NCBI RefSeq assembly: GCF_038051945.1
Contig: NZ_CP150302.1
Location: 2,790,001 to 2,854,000, forward strand
DNA length: 64,000 bases
Source of the DNA: Paenibacillus sp. FSL H3-0469
GTDB taxonomy: Bacteria > Bacillota > Bacilli > Paenibacillales > Paenibacillaceae
Direction: 5' to 3'
Position numbers and translations under genes: made by a program. Below, piece by piece: positions 43,760-51,326 of the stretch (positions within the stretch are counted from its first letter, which is position 1; each line of letters begins with the position of its first letter). The notes under the pieces are model-generated. The model was not told where the DNA came from, did not search any database, and worked only from the letters and a program-made list of their open reading frames with translations.

Positions 43760-44947
43760 CTACCGCCCTGCCGTCTCAAAAGAAAACCGCGCTGTCCAGG
43801 TAGCGCCTGCATCCTTCGTCACGTAGAGGGTGGAGCTGTTCATCCCCTTCACAGCCATCCAGCCTTGGTTGGCATCAGTGAACGAGATCGTTCCTTCGAA
43901 GCCGGGAACCGTCTGCTGATTCTTCCAGCTCTGTCCGTTGTTCTTGGTGACCCCGATACCCACTTGCTCTGCTGCCGGCTGGTATCCTGCCAGGAAGGCA
44001 GTCTGTGTGCCGGTCAGCACCATATTGCCGGGGGTGCCCGAAGCGGGCCCCTTCTTCGATACGGCTGCTCCGCTGCCCGGAGCCGGACCGCCGCCCGCGG
44101 TCTCCTGGGCAATCACCCGGGTCCAGCTGCCGCCGGAATTAGAGCTTCCGTAGAGGGAATAAGAGGTCTGCGACATGCCGACGCCGCCGTACAGCAGCGC
44201 ATATACCTGACTGTCCTTGGCGTAGATCTGTCCGTAATTCGCCTCTGGGGTGGAAGCGCTAAGTACCTGCTTCCAGGCTGCTCCGCCGTTAGTTGTCTTC
44301 ATTACCCGATAGCCGCTGCCGGGAACAACCACCACAGCCCAGCCGTTATTCCGGCTGGTGAATTCCGCTCCGCGTGTGTTGGCAGGCGTCTTGATCAGAC
44401 TCCAGCTCTCCCCGCCATCCGTCGTATAATATATAGATGCGCGGTTGTAGCCGAAGCCCTGGCTCTTGTCCAGGAACTCTATCCGTTCAAAGGTTACTGC
44501 CTGGTTCGACAGCCTTGTCCACGTAGAGCCGCCGTCTGCCGTTCTTAGCAGGTATTTAGCCTGCCCGTCCTTGACGGCAGCAAGCGCCCAGCCGTGAACA
44601 TTATCCGGGAAATCAATCTGCTGGAAGCTCCACTGTCCTTCATAGATCTTCTGGAAATGGCAGCCGCCGTCCGAGGTTCCAATCAGGAAGCCGTTCCCGG
44701 CGGCGCGCCCGACATTCGCGTTCAGAAACTCCACATCCGAGAAGGTGAGCGGAATGCTGTCAGCTCCGCTATGTGCCTTTTGCAAATCCTGAAGCAGCCC
44801 GTGATCTCCAGTCCCGCAAGCCGGTGCCGCGGCCGAAGCTGCCGCCGCCTGAACCGGGGAAGCCGCCGCTCCCCAGCCTGACAGGGCAAGTAGACCTGCG
44901 GTAAGAAGAGTTACGGTTATCTGCTCTAATCTGGTCGTTCTATTCAT
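43760..44947 (-). CDS. Secreted YCF48/BNR-type beta-propeller protein
   Basis: 395 residues with a signal peptide (about 1-35) and five to six repeats of the form W-(A/S)-(V/L)..LLRTADGGSTWTRLS, YYTTDGGESWSLI, MKTTNGGAAWKQV, YGSSNSGGSWTRV, VTKNNGQSWKN and VTKDAGATWTA. Such DGGxTW (Asp-box) repeats build a propeller like YCF48 or sialidase/VPS10 domains. No catalytic glycosidase residues are evident. The role is unknown; ligand binding outside the cell is inferred. AGGAGG stands 8 bases before the ATG at 44947. Confidence 0.82.
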   Translation of the reverse strand: MNRTTRLEQITVTLLTAGLLALSGWGAAASPVQAAAASAAAPACGTGDHGLLQDLQKAHSGADSIPLTFSDVEFLNANVGRAAGNGFLIGTSDGGCHFQKIYEGQWSFQQIDFPDNVHGWALAAVKDGQAKYLLRTADGGSTWTRLSNQAVTFERIEFLDKSQGFGYNRASIYYTTDGGESWSLIKTPANTRGAEFTSRNNGWAVVVVPGSGYRVMKTTNGGAAWKQVLSASTPEANYGQIYAKDSQVYALLYGGVGMSQTSYSLYGSSNSGGSWTRVIAQETAGGGPAPGSGAAVSKKGPASGTPGNMVLTGTQTAFLAGYQPAAEQVGIGVTKNNGQSWKNQQTVPGFEGTISFTDANQGWMAVKGMNSSTLYVTKDAGATWTARFSFETAGR

Positions 44948-45151
44948 CGGTAACACCTCCTAAATATATATTACCCTCTCTACAGAACGTCACTCCGAAG
45001 GCACATGAATATGTTACTCCATCTGAGGCCGACTATTCAGGTGTGAAATGGTACAAAACTGTAACCAATTTTGCTGTTAAAATGTCCTATCCATGTTTAA
45101 TAATAAGTATAGAGATTTACAAGCAATGCATTCAAGGAGGAAGTGGACGGT

Positions 45152-45331
45152 ATGATTAAACAGGATATTCAGCATGCACTTCTCTCCAATCTATGCCAGC
45201 GTGTGCACTTGATCAGCGGAGAAACGTATACCGGAAAATGCCAAATCGACCACTCCGCAGATAAACTGCATATTGAAACGAATAAAGGGACCTTCACCGT
45301 CCCCTATTGGACCATCAAGCGATTCATCTAA
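45152..45331 (+). CDS. Small Sm-like/SH3-barrel protein of unknown function
   Basis: 59 residues: a short N-terminal helix (MIKQDIQHALLSNL), then strands in the pattern QRVHLISGETYTGKCQIDHSADKLHIETNKGTFTVPYWTIKRFI. The GxxYxG turn, the D-x-x-x-x-L step and the closing hydrophobic strand resemble the Sm1/Sm2 layout of Hfq and LSm proteins, but no sequence family was recognised. The ATG at 45152 follows AAGGAGG by 11 bases; a GTG at 45143 is too close to that site. It is monocistronic, with a terminator shared with the convergent isomerase gene. Confidence 0.65.
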   Translation: MIKQDIQHALLSNLCQRVHLISGETYTGKCQIDHSADKLHIETNKGTFTVPYWTIKRFI

Positions 45332-45347
45332 TCACATCACTACAACC

Positions 45348-45399
45348 AAAAAGACCTCACGGCCACATCAGGAGATGTGAATCATGAGGTCTTTCTTTT
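45348..45399. terminator. Bidirectional terminator
   Basis: AAAGACCTCA / TGAGGTCTTT outer stem with an inner CACATC/GATGTG stem, followed by CTTTT on the plus strand; between two convergent genes. Confidence 0.8.
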
Positions 45400-45403
45400 A
45401 CAC

Positions 45404-46300
45404 TCATACAACCGGATTGGGTGTCATAGTGCCGCCCCGGCAATGTTTCAGGTAATTCAATGCATGAACCTGGCCTGTCATTTCCAGCTCGTCCCGGTAG
45501 ACCGGATCATGCCAGCCTTCAATATCAATCGTGCCCTGATAGCCGCCCTGCCGGAGAATCGTGATAATATCCGTCCAGTTCGTATCCCCGAAGCCCGGCG
45601 TCCGGTCCCACACATAAGGCTTCGGACCATGAATTCCGTACTCCTTGACTATATCCCAGGCAATCGTCGCGTCCTTGCCATGAACATGGAAGATCTTATC
45701 CACCCATTTGCGCAGTTGCGGAACCGGATCAATCAGCGCGGTCAGCTGGTGGGCAGGCTCCCATTCAAGACCCAGGTTATCTGCTGTAACCGCGTTGAAC
45801 ATTTTCTCCCAAGCTGTAGGGTTATGGGCGATATTCCAATCCCCCTTCTGCCAGCTCCCGCCCATCGCACAGTTCTCAAAAGCAATCCGCAGCCCCTTAT
45901 CTGCTGCCCGCTTCGACAATTCCCCGAACACCTCGGCGAATCTCGGAAGCGATTCGTCAATCGACGAGCCGGGCAGCCGTCCGGTGAAGCCGCCGATAAG
46001 GTCCGTCCCGAACAAGTGGGCGTGCTCAATCAGCTGCTCCCAGCCTGCCAAGGTGGCCTCCGTCTCAGCCTCCGGCCCGCCGCCAAGCGGATTGCCGTAG
46101 ATCCCGACAGCAGAGATGACGAAGTGATGCTCCGCCGCCAGCTCCCGGACCCTGGCTGCGGTCTCCACCAGATCGATTCCGCCTGTCGTCTGCCAGAAAT
46201 TCAGTTGAAAGGATTCGAAGCCATGCTCCACAATCTGCGGAATGACCTGGACGGCTTCGCCGCCGCGTACAAGCGTCCCTATTCTCAGTGAATCTTGCAT
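45404..46300 (-). CDS. Sugar phosphate isomerase/epimerase (xylose isomerase-like TIM barrel)
   Basis: 298 residues of the AP_endonuc_2 TIM-barrel family. Seen are LRIGTLVRGGEAVQVIPQIVEHGFESFQLNFW at the N-terminus, IAFENCAMGG (metal-binding Glu), LEWEPAHQL, HVHGKDA and IDIEGWHDP. The metal-site His/Glu/Asp residues are in place, so an isomerase or epimerase activity is likely; the substrate is not known. It follows the LacI regulator by 43 bases on the same strand, so it is the last gene of the transporter operon. Confidence 0.82.
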   Translation of the reverse strand: MQDSLRIGTLVRGGEAVQVIPQIVEHGFESFQLNFWQTTGGIDLVETAARVRELAAEHHFVISAVGIYGNPLGGGPEAETEATLAGWEQLIEHAHLFGTDLIGGFTGRLPGSSIDESLPRFAEVFGELSKRAADKGLRIAFENCAMGGSWQKGDWNIAHNPTAWEKMFNAVTADNLGLEWEPAHQLTALIDPVPQLRKWVDKIFHVHGKDATIAWDIVKEYGIHGPKPYVWDRTPGFGDTNWTDIITILRQGGYQGTIDIEGWHDPVYRDELEMTGQVHALNYLKHCRGGTMTPNPVV

Positions 46301-46343
46301 GTAGTTGTCAACTCCAGTTGATTTTATAGTCAGCGCCCTGCTG

Positions 46344-47366
46344 TTACCGGCCCTTAATCATCTTGCAAGAGCCCCGTTTGAGCAATACCGCATCATAGAC
46401 AATGTGCTGATGGGAAGAATGTTTGGTAATCAGGTCGAACAGCACGCCCACACTGGACAGTGCCATTTCAGTGCCCGGCTGGCTGATCGTATCCAGCGCA
46501 GGATGATAGTACTCAGCCATCTCAATACCGTCGAAGCCAATGATGGAAATATCATCAGGGATAGATAAGCCTGCGGTAAGCACAGCTTTGGCCGCACCGA
46601 TCGCAATCGTATCGGAGGCCGCAAAGATAGCGGTTACCGTTCTGTCACGGTTAAGCAGTCTGCGTGCAGCATTGAAGCCTGAGCTTGGACTGTATTCACA
46701 ATCCTCTACAAATCCCGGATTATAAGGTATGTTATGTTCTTCCAGCGCCATTTTGTAGCCAAGAAGGCGGCGGCTGCCTGTGGTGTCTTCCAGTAAGGGG
46801 GATTTGGCGAGAAAGCCGATGTTCCGATGACCAAGTGAAAGTAAATAAGAGGTCGCCTTATAGGCTTCCTTGGATTCATCGATCGTTACGCTTGAGAAGA
46901 TGGACGGGTCCACTTCCTGTGAGGTAGTGATGGTCGTAAGTACGAATGGAACCGTTAACTGCTTGAATTTCTCTTCGGAGTGATTATAGGTACCGCCCAT
47001 GAAAATAATTCCGCTGAGATTCTTCTCCTTCACCAGCTGAATAGCCGCATTAATCTCATCGGTGCCGTCCTCAACCTGATGGATAAGAAACGGATAGCCG
47101 CGCAGATTGACCTGACGTTCAATCTCCTTAATCATAATGGAGAAGAACGGGTTAGTGATCCCTTTGACCATGAGTGCAATATTCTTGGATTGGGTTGTTT
47201 TCAGATTTCGGGCATTGGAATTGGGAATATAGTTATATTCCTTGACGACACTCAGTACCTTCTCCCGGGTGGCATCGCTCACCAGACCCTTGTTATTAAT
47301 GACTCTGGACACTGTTGAGATGCCGACACCGGATATCCTCGCGATATCCTTAATGTTTACGTCCAC
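46344..47366 (-). CDS. LacI-family transcriptional regulator
   Basis: 340 residues: N-terminal helix-turn-helix (VNIKDIARISGVGISTVSRVINN), hinge helix, and a periplasmic-binding-type sensor domain (GIIFMGGTYN, DEIN, AIFAASDTIAIGA, IIGFDGIEMAEYYHPALDTI). The start is GTG with GGGGGAG 4 bases upstream. It lies 65 bases after the binding-protein gene and is probably in the same operon. Two identical LacI-type operators at 51.0 and 51.2 kb are its obvious candidate targets, though CcpA would bind similar sites. Confidence 0.93.
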   Translation of the reverse strand: MDVNIKDIARISGVGISTVSRVINNKGLVSDATREKVLSVVKEYNYIPNSNARNLKTTQSKNIALMVKGITNPFFSIMIKEIERQVNLRGYPFLIHQVEDGTDEINAAIQLVKEKNLSGIIFMGGTYNHSEEKFKQLTVPFVLTTITTSQEVDPSIFSSVTIDESKEAYKATSYLLSLGHRNIGFLAKSPLLEDTTGSRRLLGYKMALEEHNIPYNPGFVEDCEYSPSSGFNAARRLLNRDRTVTAIFAASDTIAIGAAKAVLTAGLSIPDDISIIGFDGIEMAEYYHPALDTISQPGTEMALSSVGVLFDLITKHSSHQHIVYDAVLLKRGSCKMIKGR

Positions 47367-47431
47367 TCTACTCCCCCATTTACAGGTAAGGGAGCTATAA
47401 GATATAGCTCCCCTGTAACCTATACATTCTT

Positions 47432-49003
47432 TTAGTTAACAGGTGTAAATTCTGCCAATTGTTTCTCTACTTCGGCAATGACCTTGTCAACTCCTGCTTT
47501 TTTCAGCTGATCGCGGTATTCAGCTACAGCCGTTTTTGGATCTTTGTTTGTTTTACCCAGCATGAGCTGGATACCAAGCTGTGCATTCACGTTAGAGATC
47601 GAAGCAATTTCAGTAGTTACATTAGCCGGGTCGAAGCTGAAGCCGTTGTACGGATCATCGATCGCTTCTTTATCCCATGCAGCGAACAGTTCTTTACGGA
47701 CCGGGTTCTCAGTATCACTAGGGATCACGAACTTATCGTTTCTGAGCGACCAAGCCGAGAAGCCGCCGCCATCTGTTTTCTCATTGAAGCCTGGAGGCTG
47801 TTTCTTCACGCCGTCTTCAATGATATAGTGCTTGCCTTCAATACCGTACTGCATCAGATCGTAGTAGCTCTTATCTGTCATGAACTTCTCAATAACCATC
47901 AGAGAGCGCTCTGGATTATTGGAATTGGCGCTGATAACGGTTGAGTTGTCTACACCCATTTTACGTTTGATTTTCTTGTTGGCTTCAGCAAAAGTATAGA
48001 AAGCTGTAGGAGCATCAGGCAGCGCCTTGATATCTCCGCCATACTGGCCGATCCAGTCCTGGGCATGAGTCAGATAACCTGCAGAGTTCGCGGCTCTGAA
48101 GTTGTCTTTGCTGCCGAGGGAAGCAGACAGAACATCTTTACCCCAGTAGCCCTTGTCGCCCCACTCACGCATTTTCACAGCCCAATCCTCGAATTCCTGG
48201 GTGAAGGCCGGATGGAATACAGTCTTGTAATCCTCTGGGCTCTTAGTGACCAGGTTCAATTCATTGAGTGAGATACCAGGTGCGTTCAGCCACATGCCTG
48301 TAGTATCAACGAGCATTCTGTACATGTTCTGTGCATCCTCAGCCTTACCGTTAATTGGCGGGAAGGATTCATTGGCAACCACATTATCCATGTATTTAAC
48401 CATATCATCAACAGACTTAATGTCAGTCATGCCGTATTTCTTCAGCAGATCGGTACGGTAGGCATAACCGGCAGGCGTATATTCACTGAAAAGACTCGGT
48501 ACGCCGTAGATTTTGCCGTCCACCTTGGTGTTCTGCCAGGAGGATTCTGGAACCTCAGCCTTCAGCTTAGGCGCTACCTTATCCAGCATGTCGGTAATGT
48601 CAGTCAGCGCACCTTCAGTAGCCAGGGTGTAGTAAGACACAGGAGCACCCGGAGATGCATGCGACAGATCGAACGATTCGCCGGAAGCGAACAACAGCGG
48701 ATACTTGGTTGCTACGTCTCCCCAGTCAATATATTTGATTTCAAGCGTAGTATTCAGATCAGCCTTAAGCTTCTTGTTAATCTCAGCCAGAATGTCTTTA
48801 TTGGTAACTCCCTCACTGCCCCACAGGTAGTACGTCAGCTTCGCTTCCTTAGAAGTGTCTACGCCTCCGGAATTAGTGGAAGAGGATGGAGTATTCGACG
48901 AACCCGTATTTCCATTTGCATTATTGCTTGACGAACAAGCGGATAGCACTCCAGTAAGCATGAGGACAGCAGCTAGAGAAGAAGCAATCTTTTTACCTTT
49001 CAT
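47432..49003 (-). CDS. ABC transporter sugar-binding lipoprotein (LplA-like)
   Basis: 523 residues; signal peptide with lipobox LSAC (Cys23), a Ser/Asn/Gly-rich linker, and a family 1-type extracellular solute-binding domain of the large (about 500 aa) type that pairs with LplB/LplC permeases. Neighbouring genes suggest oligosaccharide binding. The ATG at 49003 has GGGAGG 8 bases upstream; the frame opens 18 codons further. The family resembles binding proteins for short beta-1,2-glucans in Listeria, but this is judged from locus content. Confidence 0.9.
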   Translation of the reverse strand: MKGKKIASSLAAVLMLTGVLSACSSSNNANGNTGSSNTPSSSTNSGGVDTSKEAKLTYYLWGSEGVTNKDILAEINKKLKADLNTTLEIKYIDWGDVATKYPLLFASGESFDLSHASPGAPVSYYTLATEGALTDITDMLDKVAPKLKAEVPESSWQNTKVDGKIYGVPSLFSEYTPAGYAYRTDLLKKYGMTDIKSVDDMVKYMDNVVANESFPPINGKAEDAQNMYRMLVDTTGMWLNAPGISLNELNLVTKSPEDYKTVFHPAFTQEFEDWAVKMREWGDKGYWGKDVLSASLGSKDNFRAANSAGYLTHAQDWIGQYGGDIKALPDAPTAFYTFAEANKKIKRKMGVDNSTVISANSNNPERSLMVIEKFMTDKSYYDLMQYGIEGKHYIIEDGVKKQPPGFNEKTDGGGFSAWSLRNDKFVIPSDTENPVRKELFAAWDKEAIDDPYNGFSFDPANVTTEIASISNVNAQLGIQLMLGKTNKDPKTAVAEYRDQLKKAGVDKVIAEVEKQLAEFTPVN

Positions 49004-49081
49004 TCGGTAAGCCTCCCTTTTCTTTTCTATATTGGATCTTGCATCTATAACAAACACCCTTCAAATTGAAGCAGGCGTCCA

Positions 49082-49978
49082 TTAACCCTTAACAGCACCG
49101 ATGGTAAGACCGGTTACGAAGTAACGCTGAATGAATGGATACAGGAGAATGATCGGGCCTGTGGCCAGCACGGCTGTAGCCATTTTGATCGATTGGGTCG
49201 GCAGATCGGCTGTATTAATGACCGCCCCCGAGTTGATGAGACTGCCCATATTCGCCTGATTGATCATGCGCTGCAGGAAGTACTGGAGCGGGAATTTGCT
49301 CTGAGTGTCCATGTACAGCATCCCGTTGTACCACTCATTCCAGAAGCCCAGTGCCGAGAACAGACCAATCGTTGCCAGTGACGGAACCGCCAGCGGCATG
49401 AAGATCCGCCAGTAGATGCGGAAATCGCCTGCGCCGTCAATCGTCGCTGATTCATACAGGGAATCCGGGATTGCCTTCATGAAGTTACGCATCAGGAAGA
49501 TCGACCACGCCCCTACCACCGCCGGCAGGATCATGGCGAACAGGTTGTCCTTGAGGTGCAGATGCTTAACCATCAGGATGTAAGTCGGAATCAATCCTCC
49601 GCTGAACAAGGTGGTGAAATAGATCAGGAAGGAGAAGAAGTTACGGTATTTGAAATCCTTGCGGTTCAGGACAAATCCGGCCATGGACATCATGAACAGC
49701 CCGAGCACCGTACCGACGACTGTGATAAAGATCGTTACCTGATAAGCATCCACCAGTTTGGAGGAGTTACTGAGCAACAATTCATAGGCCTTGAAAGAGA
49801 CCTCATTCGGTATCAGCTTGTACCCCTCGCGGATAATCTCCTGCTCATTCATGAAGGAGGAAGAAATCATCAGCGCAAAAGGAAACACACAGAACAGGGC
49901 AAATACGGAGATGCAAATGTAGCTGATCACCTTAATGAAAATGCTGCCTGAATCCTGTTTAATAGTATTACTTGCCAT
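49082..49978 (-). CDS. Carbohydrate ABC transporter permease (LplC-like)
   Basis: 298 residues with six membrane segments and the permease EAA loop (SLYESATIDGAGDFRIYWRIFMPLAVPSLATIGLF). It matches the MalG/LplC type. The C-terminus (RYFVTGLTIGAVKG) is typical. It lies between the binding protein and the other permease. No ATPase gene is in the locus; such systems commonly use a shared MsmX-type ATPase encoded elsewhere. Confidence 0.93.
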   Translation of the reverse strand: MASNTIKQDSGSIFIKVISYICISVFALFCVFPFALMISSSFMNEQEIIREGYKLIPNEVSFKAYELLLSNSSKLVDAYQVTIFITVVGTVLGLFMMSMAGFVLNRKDFKYRNFFSFLIYFTTLFSGGLIPTYILMVKHLHLKDNLFAMILPAVVGAWSIFLMRNFMKAIPDSLYESATIDGAGDFRIYWRIFMPLAVPSLATIGLFSALGFWNEWYNGMLYMDTQSKFPLQYFLQRMINQANMGSLINSGAVINTADLPTQSIKMATAVLATGPIILLYPFIQRYFVTGLTIGAVKG

Positions 49979-50005
49979 ATTAACACCCCTGTTTCTTATC
50001 TTGTC

Positions 50006-50941
50006 TTAGAACAACGCACTATCCGGCTCAACCTTGCGCACAATAAAGTTAACGACAAGCACCAGCACCAGACCGAATAAGGATTGGTAGAAGCCTACTG
50101 CAGCACCCATGGAGAAGTTAAATTGTCCCACGAGCGACCGGAAGACATACGTATCTATAATATCCGTCTGCGGATACAGCACGGAGTTTGTTCCAATCAA
50201 ATTGTAGAAGAGGTCGAAGGAGCCTTTGAGAATTCCGCCCATACCGAACAGGAGGAGCAGAATGAAGGTTGGCTTCAGAATCGGCAGAGTCATATAACGG
50301 ATACGCTGCCAGGTAGTGGCGCCATCCATATACGCTGCTTCGTAGAGATCATGGTTAATCCCCGTAATGGCTGCCAGATAGACAATCATACCGTAACCGG
50401 TACTTGCCCAGATCTTGAACGCTACAATGATGTATTTCCAGATTCCAGCGTCGGAGTAGAACTCAATCTTGTCTAAGCCCGTACTGGTAAGCATCGTATT
50501 GATAAACCCGGAGTTGAAATTGAACAGGTTATACGCGAACACGCCGACGATAACCATCGAGATGAAGTTCGGAAGCAGAATAACCGACTGGGAGATCTTC
50601 TTGAACCACTTGCCTGCAATCTCCGACAGCATGATGGCAAATACAATCTGGATGATGTTACCTAGTGCAAGGAACACCAGATTGTAGAGCAAAGTATTCT
50701 TGGTGATATTCCAGAGGTCTCCGTTCTGAATCAGGAACTCGAAATTCTTGAGTCCGATAAAGTCACTGCCGAAGATCCCTTTGTTGAGCTTGTAATCTAC
50801 GAATGCAACGTAAGCGCCAGGCATTACCGCATAATGAAACACAGCAAAATACACAATGACAGGCAGCAGCATGAGATACAACACTTTGTTCTTCAATAAT
50901 TCCCGGACAACATTTCCGCCCGATTGTACAAATCTTGCCAA
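50006..50941 (-). CDS. Carbohydrate ABC transporter permease (LplB-like)
   Basis: 311 residues with six membrane segments and the EAA loop (DLYEAAYMDGATTWQRIRYMTLPILKPTFILLLLFGMG), of the MalF/LplB type. The TTG at 50941 was chosen as start because GGAGG stands exactly 8 bases before it, giving MARFVQSGGNVVRELLKN; the frame extends 13 codons upstream to 50980 with no ribosome binding site. It is the first gene of the minus-strand operon, behind a promoter and operator. Confidence 0.92.
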   Translation of the reverse strand: MARFVQSGGNVVRELLKNKVLYLMLLPVIVYFAVFHYAVMPGAYVAFVDYKLNKGIFGSDFIGLKNFEFLIQNGDLWNITKNTLLYNLVFLALGNIIQIVFAIMLSEIAGKWFKKISQSVILLPNFISMVIVGVFAYNLFNFNSGFINTMLTSTGLDKIEFYSDAGIWKYIIVAFKIWASTGYGMIVYLAAITGINHDLYEAAYMDGATTWQRIRYMTLPILKPTFILLLLFGMGGILKGSFDLFYNLIGTNSVLYPQTDIIDTYVFRSLVGQFNFSMGAAVGFYQSLFGLVLVLVVNFIVRKVEPDSALF

Positions 50942-51005
50942 TGAACCCACCTCCAAATTAAACATTGCATTCCACTGCAACTAATTAACCCTTTTCGACC
51001 ATATA

Positions 51006-51016
51006 GAAACGTTTCC
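51006..51016. promoter_or_regulatory. LacI/CcpA-type operator, left
   Basis: GAAACGTTTCC, reverse complement of the right-hand site, within TAGAAACGTTTCCAT. It lies about 23-33 bases downstream of the start point expected from the minus-strand promoter. Confidence 0.7.
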
Positions 51017-51045
51017 ATTATTTCTTTGTGTTTCCCCTTGCTCAG

Positions 51046-51075
51046 AGCATACTCCTTCCTTGTATACGCTGTCAA
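51046..51075 (-). promoter_or_regulatory. Sigma-A promoter of the transporter operon
   Basis: Minus-strand TTGACA (51070-51075), spacing 18, TATGCT (51046-51051). About 105 bases separate it from the TTG start of the first permease. Confidence 0.6.
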
Positions 51076-51158
51076 ACATTTTTTATTTTTAAATAACAAG
51101 TAATAAAATTACATTTCGCTGTACATAATAGATGAAAAGGCGTTTTTTTTATAGATAA

Positions 51159-51187
51159 TTGACTTTTTTCAGTCAAAAGTCTAAACT
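51159..51187 (+). promoter_or_regulatory. Sigma-A promoter of the GH94-GH3 operon
   Basis: TTGACT (51159-51164), spacing 17, TAAACT (51182-51187). The operator GGAAACGTTTC follows about 11 bases after the expected start point. Confidence 0.65.
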
Positions 51188-51204
51188 CGAAATGTATCGC
51201 CTAT

Positions 51205-51215
51205 GGAAACGTTTC
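51205..51215. promoter_or_regulatory. LacI/CcpA-type operator, right
   Basis: GGAAACGTTTC within TATGGAAACGTTTCTATT, an 11-base core identical to the left site in opposite orientation. The centres are 199 bases apart. Confidence 0.7.
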
Positions 51216-51326
51216 TATTTATTCTTTACATGGACATGTCAGCCCTTTTTGTGACATCTGATGATGAATTCCCCCGTTCTGATCGATTTCATGTCCTAAC
51301 TTAAGCACTGGAAAGCGAGGCACGAT

